8,149 nucleotides of DNA from an uncultured Collinsella sp. (GTDB lineage Bacteria; Actinomycetota; Coriobacteriia; Coriobacteriales; Coriobacteriaceae): NCBI GenBank assembly GCA_958403385.1, contig CATXXC010000031.1, forward strand, positions 1-8,149, given 5' to 3'. The translations under genes were made by a program, and so were the position numbers. Under the pieces are notes generated by a model. That model was not told where the DNA came from. It searched no databases and was given only the letters and a program-made list of their open reading frames with translations. Numbering within the stretch: the first letter of the stretch is position 1; each line of letters begins with the position of its first letter. Below are positions 6,703-8,149 of this stretch, in pieces.

Positions 6703-7242
6703 CTATGCTCCTAGCGTATCTTGCGAAGCATCGCCCTGGTGCTCCGTCAAAGCTGAATTTTGCAGTTGCTCAAGCTCATCTAAAACCGAGCGAGCCTCTT
6801 TATAAGTTTGTGCAACGCGTTCCTTGGTGCTCACCTTTTCTTCCTTAGGCTTTGGTCGAGCATCCTCGGTGATCGCAATGGCATTGGCTACGGCCAGATC
6901 ACCCGTCAAGGTAATGGAGAGCGCAACTTCAACGACACCCAACTCTTGAGCAATCTCGAGCGCTCGACCCGAAAGCACAGCTTTAGGCTTTCCAAGCTTA
7001 TCGCGCGTTACCGAGACGTCTTTGCGGCCGACGCCCTGACTAAAACCCGTACCAAGAGCCTTGAGAACCGCCTCACGAGAAGCAAAACGGCTCGCATAGT
7101 GCGCTGCAGGACGCGATGAAGCGTCGCAATATGCGCACTCTTCTTCGGTAAACACACGCCGAGCAAACGACGGCGTCTTTTCAAGGATTGATTTCATGCG
7201 GGAAATCTCGACGATATCAACGCCGATACCAGCTTCAGCCAT
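6703..7242 (-). CDS. acpS: Holo-[acyl-carrier-protein] synthase with C-terminal extension
   Basis: AcpS transfers the 4'-phosphopantetheine arm from coenzyme A to apo-ACP, activating it for fatty-acid synthesis. The core, residues 1 to about 125, has GVDIVEI (7-13, magnesium-binding D9) and RFASREAVLKALGTG (52-66, E57). The family usually has Lys-Glu-Ala here, so this is an Arg for Lys exchange before E57. At 179 residues it is longer than the usual 115-130. The extra tail from about 128 is polar and charged, with Lys/Glu-rich stretches and a possible short helix around ERVAQTYKEARSVLDELEQL, and resembles no domain I know. An ATG at 7254 is in frame but lies within the ribosome-binding site GGAGG (7248-7252), which stands five bases from the ATG at 7242, so I start the gene there. 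It is the first gene of the operon. Confidence 0.93.
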   Translation of the reverse strand: MAEAGIGVDIVEISRMKSILEKTPSFARRVFTEEECAYCDASSRPAAHYASRFASREAVLKALGTGFSQGVGRKDVSVTRDKLGKPKAVLSGRALEIAQELGVVEVALSITLTGDLAVANAIAITEDARPKPKEEKVSTKERVAQTYKEARSVLDELEQLQNSALTEHQGDASQDTLGA

Positions 7243-7245
7243 GTT

Positions 7246-7252
7246 CACCTCC
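7246..7252 (-). promoter_or_regulatory. Ribosome-binding site deciding the acpS start
   Basis: On the minus strand the bases read GGAGGTG, the strongest such site in the window, with GGAGG five bases before ATG 7242. The alternative ATG (7252-7254) overlaps this site and has no purine-rich element of its own, so it is not the likely start. Confidence 0.85.
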
Positions 7253-7271
7253 ATATTGCACAGACTAAGTT

Positions 7272-7301
7272 ATTGTAGCCCGTTAACGGAAGATGCGACA
7301 A
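7272..7301 (-). promoter_or_regulatory. Candidate sigma-70 promoter of the acpS operon
   Basis: On the minus strand a -35-like TTGTCG (7301-7296) and a -10-like TACAAT (7277-7272) are separated by 18 bases. Transcription would start near 7265, leaving a leader of about 22 bases before acpS. The spacer contains a perfect 10-bp palindrome CCGTTAACGG (7280-7289), which could be an operator or chance. The only other gene upstream within the window is the transposase, so the operon needs a promoter here unless it is read from the insertion sequence. Confidence 0.5.
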
Positions 7302-7350
7302 ACGAGGGTCATAAAACACAGCGAGTTTGTTAGATCTGACTTAAAATCAG

Positions 7351-7373
7351 AACCACCCTTAAAAAGGGTGGTT
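7351..7373. repeat. Right-end hairpin of the IS200-like element
   Basis: AACCACCCTT (7351-7360) and AAGGGTGGTT (7364-7373) form a perfect 10-bp stem with a 3-base loop. It lies about 110 bases beyond the transposase stop. Its CCACCC/GGGTGG core matches the left-side hairpin at 8032-8050, so it is the likely TnpA recognition hairpin of this end. It lacks a long T-run on either strand and is a poor terminator. Confidence 0.75.
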
Positions 7374-7390
7374 TGCTCTTAGGGTATAAC

Positions 7391-7482
7391 CCACGGGCCC
7401 CGGGCTCGCGTCTAAAGGCGCGGGCCCGGACTTCGTCCAGGCCTAGTGCATCTTGACCCGTGGCGCGCCGGTCGAACCGGCG
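7391..7482. repeat. Nested hairpins downstream of tnpA
   Basis: CCACGGG (7391-7397) pairs with CCCGTGG (7457-7463), enclosing CCGGGCTCGCG (7400-7410) paired with CGCGGGCCCGG (7419-7429) with one mismatch, and the small GGAC-TTC-GTCC hairpin at 7428-7438. A separate perfect hairpin CGCCGGT-CGA-ACCGGCG occupies 7466-7482, ending four bases from the transposase stop. The cluster could serve as transcription stop for tnpA or as part of the element's right end. Confidence 0.65.
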
Positions 7483-7485
7483 GGA

Positions 7486-7944
7486 TCACCCCCTCTTGAA
7501 GGGGTCCTCGTACTCCTTCACGCTCAGCTTGTCCAGCGCGATGTCGTGGGACTCCTGCTCCCTGATGTACTTGGCGATCGTCGCCTCGTTCAGGCCGACG
7601 GTGGACACGTAGTAGCCCTCCGCCCAGAACTTCCTGTTGCCGAACTTGTACTTGAGGTTGGCGTGCCTGTCGAATATCATCAGCGAGCTCTTCCCCTTCA
7701 GGTAGCCCATGACGCTCGCGACGCTGTACTTCGGCGGGATCGCCAGCAGCACGTGCACGTGGTCGGGCATCAGGTGCCCCTCGATTATCTCGATCCCCCT
7801 GCACTCGCACAGCTTCCTGAGGATCTCCCCTATGTCGCTCCTGATTTGGTTGTAGATCACTTTGCGCCTATACTTCGGCGTGAACACGATGTGGTACTTG
7901 CACATCCACTTCGTGTGGGAAAGGCTGTAGGCCTTCTGGGCCAT
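7486..7944 (-). CDS. tnpA: IS200/IS605 family Y1 transposase TnpA
   Basis: The 152-residue product has the full length of the IS200 transposase and should catalyse single-strand transposition with a 5'-phosphotyrosine intermediate. The HUH metal-binding motif is in PDHVHVLLAIPP (about residues 60-71), and the nucleophilic tyrosine is expected in TIAKYIREQE near residue 123. WMCKYHIVFTPKYRR near the start and MGYLKGKSSL in the middle are typical of the IS200 branch. The ORF extends upstream to an ATG at 7986, but the ATG at 7944 has AAGGGG (7953-7958) eight bases before it and fits the family's N-terminus. That site can be masked by the leader (see 7950-8011). Eight of the nine arginine codons are AGG, while tsaE uses only CGN, which points to recent arrival from elsewhere. 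No frameshift or stop breaks the gene, so it may be active. Confidence 0.95.
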   Translation of the reverse strand: MAQKAYSLSHTKWMCKYHIVFTPKYRRKVIYNQIRSDIGEILRKLCECRGIEIIEGHLMPDHVHVLLAIPPKYSVASVMGYLKGKSSLMIFDRHANLKYKFGNRKFWAEGYYVSTVGLNEATIAKYIREQESHDIALDKLSVKEYEDPFKRG

Positions 7945-7949
7945 GGCGA

Positions 7950-8011
7950 CCACCCCTTCGACTCGAATTCTTGACGGCCTGAACAATCGTCAATATCGGT
8001 CGGAGGGGTGG
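7950..8011 (-). promoter_or_regulatory. Leader inverted repeat masking the tnpA ribosome-binding site
   Basis: In the tnpA mRNA, CCACCCCUCCGAC (8011-7999) can pair with GUCGAAGGGGUGG (7962-7950) with a single C-A mismatch out of 13. The second arm contains the AAGGGG ribosome-binding site. The loop holds a further inverted pair, TTGACG (7971-7976) and CGTCAA (7988-7993). IS200 is known to repress its transposase with a leader stem that hides the ribosome-binding site, so the same device is inferred here. Confidence 0.7.
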
Positions 8012-8023
8012 CTTTGTAAAGCC
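8010..8023. repeat. Small hairpin in the tnpA leader
   Basis: GGCTTT (8010-8015) and AAAGCC (8018-8023) form a perfect 6-bp stem around GT. It shares two bases with the outer arm of the masking stem (7999-8011), so the two structures may be mutually exclusive at their edge. Confidence 0.6.
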
Positions 8024-8031
8024 GTTTGTCT

Positions 8032-8050
8032 CCACCCGCGTAGCGGGTGG
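8032..8050. repeat. Left-end hairpin 1 of the IS200-like element
   Basis: CCACCCGC (8032-8039) and GCGGGTGG (8043-8050) form a perfect 8-bp stem with loop GTA. The following TTT makes the plus-strand string GGGTGGTTT shared with the right-end hairpin, supporting a role as the paired TnpA recognition structure. Confidence 0.75.
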
Positions 8051-8056
8051 TTTAAA

Positions 8057-8089
8057 GCTGGCCGCTGCGCGGCCAGCAGACTAAAGTCT
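8057..8089. repeat. Left-end hairpins 2 and 3 of the IS200-like element
   Basis: GCTGGCCGC (8057-8065) pairs perfectly with GCGGCCAGC (8069-8077) around TGC. It is immediately followed by AGACT-AA-AGTCT (8078-8089), a 5-bp stem with a 2-base loop. The first is strong enough to block transcription entering the element from outside. The outermost small one may be near the left cleavage site. Confidence 0.7.
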
Positions 8090-8091
8090 TG

Positions 8092-8127
8092 AAACAAAAA
8101 AGGGGGAGGCCGCGAGGCCTCCCCCTT
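8092..8127 (-). terminator. Strong intrinsic terminator, minus strand
   Basis: AAGGGGGAGGCC pairs with GGCCTCCCCCTT as a perfect 12-bp stem (8100-8111 with 8116-8127) around a 4-base loop. On the minus strand it is followed by TTTTGTTTC, the stem's own last two bases extending this to a run of six T before the G. On the plus strand the following bases are CTCAG, so it is directional. It ends a minus-strand gene to the right and separates it from the insertion sequence. Confidence 0.88.
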
Positions 8128-8128
8128 C

Positions 8129-8149
8129 TCAGTTCAAGCGTACGGCTCG
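8129..8149 (-). CDS. Possible last codons of an upstream minus-strand gene (partial)
   Basis: One minus-strand frame reads six codons (RAVRLN) and a TGA at 8131-8129, one base before the terminator stem. The directional terminator implies a gene ending about here, and this is the only minus-strand stop in a suitable position that I see. The identity of the gene cannot be told from so little. Confidence 0.25.
   Translation of the reverse strand, partial: RAVRLN

Larger units (their letters stand above)
7351..8089 (-). mobile_element. IS200-type insertion sequence (IS200/IS605 family, tnpA only)
   Basis: The element contains one Y1 transposase gene and no tnpB, the organisation of the IS200 group. 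Such elements lack terminal inverted repeats and target duplications and carry subterminal hairpins recognised by TnpA on single-stranded DNA. Small perfect hairpins are clustered on both sides of tnpA, and hairpins on the two sides share GGGTGGTTT on the plus strand (7366-7374 and 8045-8053). Given coordinates are those of the outermost hairpins; the exact cleavage points cannot be set from one copy and may lie a few to about 20 bases further out. It sits between a terminator (8096-8127) and the acpS promoter, interrupting no visible gene. Confidence 0.8.

Noticed and set aside
5236..6805. Plus-strand open frames of 449 and 220 codons opposite nnr and the end of acpS
   Set aside because: They are shadows of the real minus-strand genes; composition is biased and no ribosome-binding site or domain is visible.
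7351..7373. Reading this hairpin as an intrinsic terminator
   Set aside because: Neither strand has a proper T-run after the stem, and the match to the left-end hairpin explains it better as a transposase recognition structure.
7412..7974. Other open frames overlapping tnpA on both strands
   Set aside because: They are out-of-frame or antisense to a complete transposase carrying HUH and tyrosine motifs, with strongly skewed composition.
7942..7986. ATG at 7986 for tnpA
   Set aside because: It would place the start within the leader stem loop and add 14 residues unlike the IS200 N-terminus; the ATG at 7944 yields the standard 152 residues.
1..8149. CRISPR array, tRNA, rRNA or phage genes
   Set aside because: No regularly spaced direct repeats, cloverleaf candidates, ribosomal RNA signatures or phage structural motifs were seen on reading both strands.

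Overview
The window is bacterial, GC-rich and dominated by one tightly packed minus-strand operon. The gene content, a single polypeptide joining TsaB, RimI and TsaD, and the order acpS / NAD(P)HX repair / alr / uracil-DNA glycosylase / tsaE / tsaB-rimI-tsaD suggest an actinobacterium of the class Coriobacteriia, Collinsella-like. That assignment is inference from recalled family knowledge; no marker such as rRNA is present.

Layout from right to left, the direction of transcription. 8149-8096: possible last codons of an upstream minus-strand gene and a textbook intrinsic terminator with a T-run. About 8089-7351: a stand-alone IS200-type insertion sequence with one Y1/HUH transposase gene (7944-7486), several small perfect hairpins at both ends, and a long inverted repeat in its 5' leader that would hide the transposase ribosome-binding site. 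7301-7272: a candidate promoter for the operon. 7242-419: six genes, acpS, a bifunctional NAD(P)HX epimerase/dehydratase, alr, a family-4 uracil-DNA glycosylase, tsaE and tsaB-rimI-tsaD. Their junctions are 0 to 12 bases apart or overlap by 14 bases. 418-1: a non-coding stretch with a terminator-like hairpin for the operon, flanked by a perfect 33-bp inverted repeat, a dispersed 25-bp repeat, a second terminator pointing the other way, and possibly the tail of a convergent plus-strand gene.

The operon mixes housekeeping tasks: activation of acyl carrier protein (AcpS), repair of damaged nicotinamide cofactors (NnrD/NnrE), D-alanine supply for peptidoglycan (Alr), removal of uracil from DNA, and the t6A37 modification of ANN-decoding tRNAs (TsaE with TsaB-TsaD), with an N-terminal protein acetyltransferase embedded in the last protein. 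Four of the six genes carry an (A)GGAG ribosome-binding site exactly five bases from the start codon, and several start codons were revised inward on that basis (acpS, udg, tsaB-rimI-tsaD).

I found no convincing new defence, CRISPR or biosynthetic system. The points most worth a second look are the triple fusion, the nested repeat structure downstream of the operon, and the IS200-like element with its masked ribosome-binding site and foreign arginine codon use.
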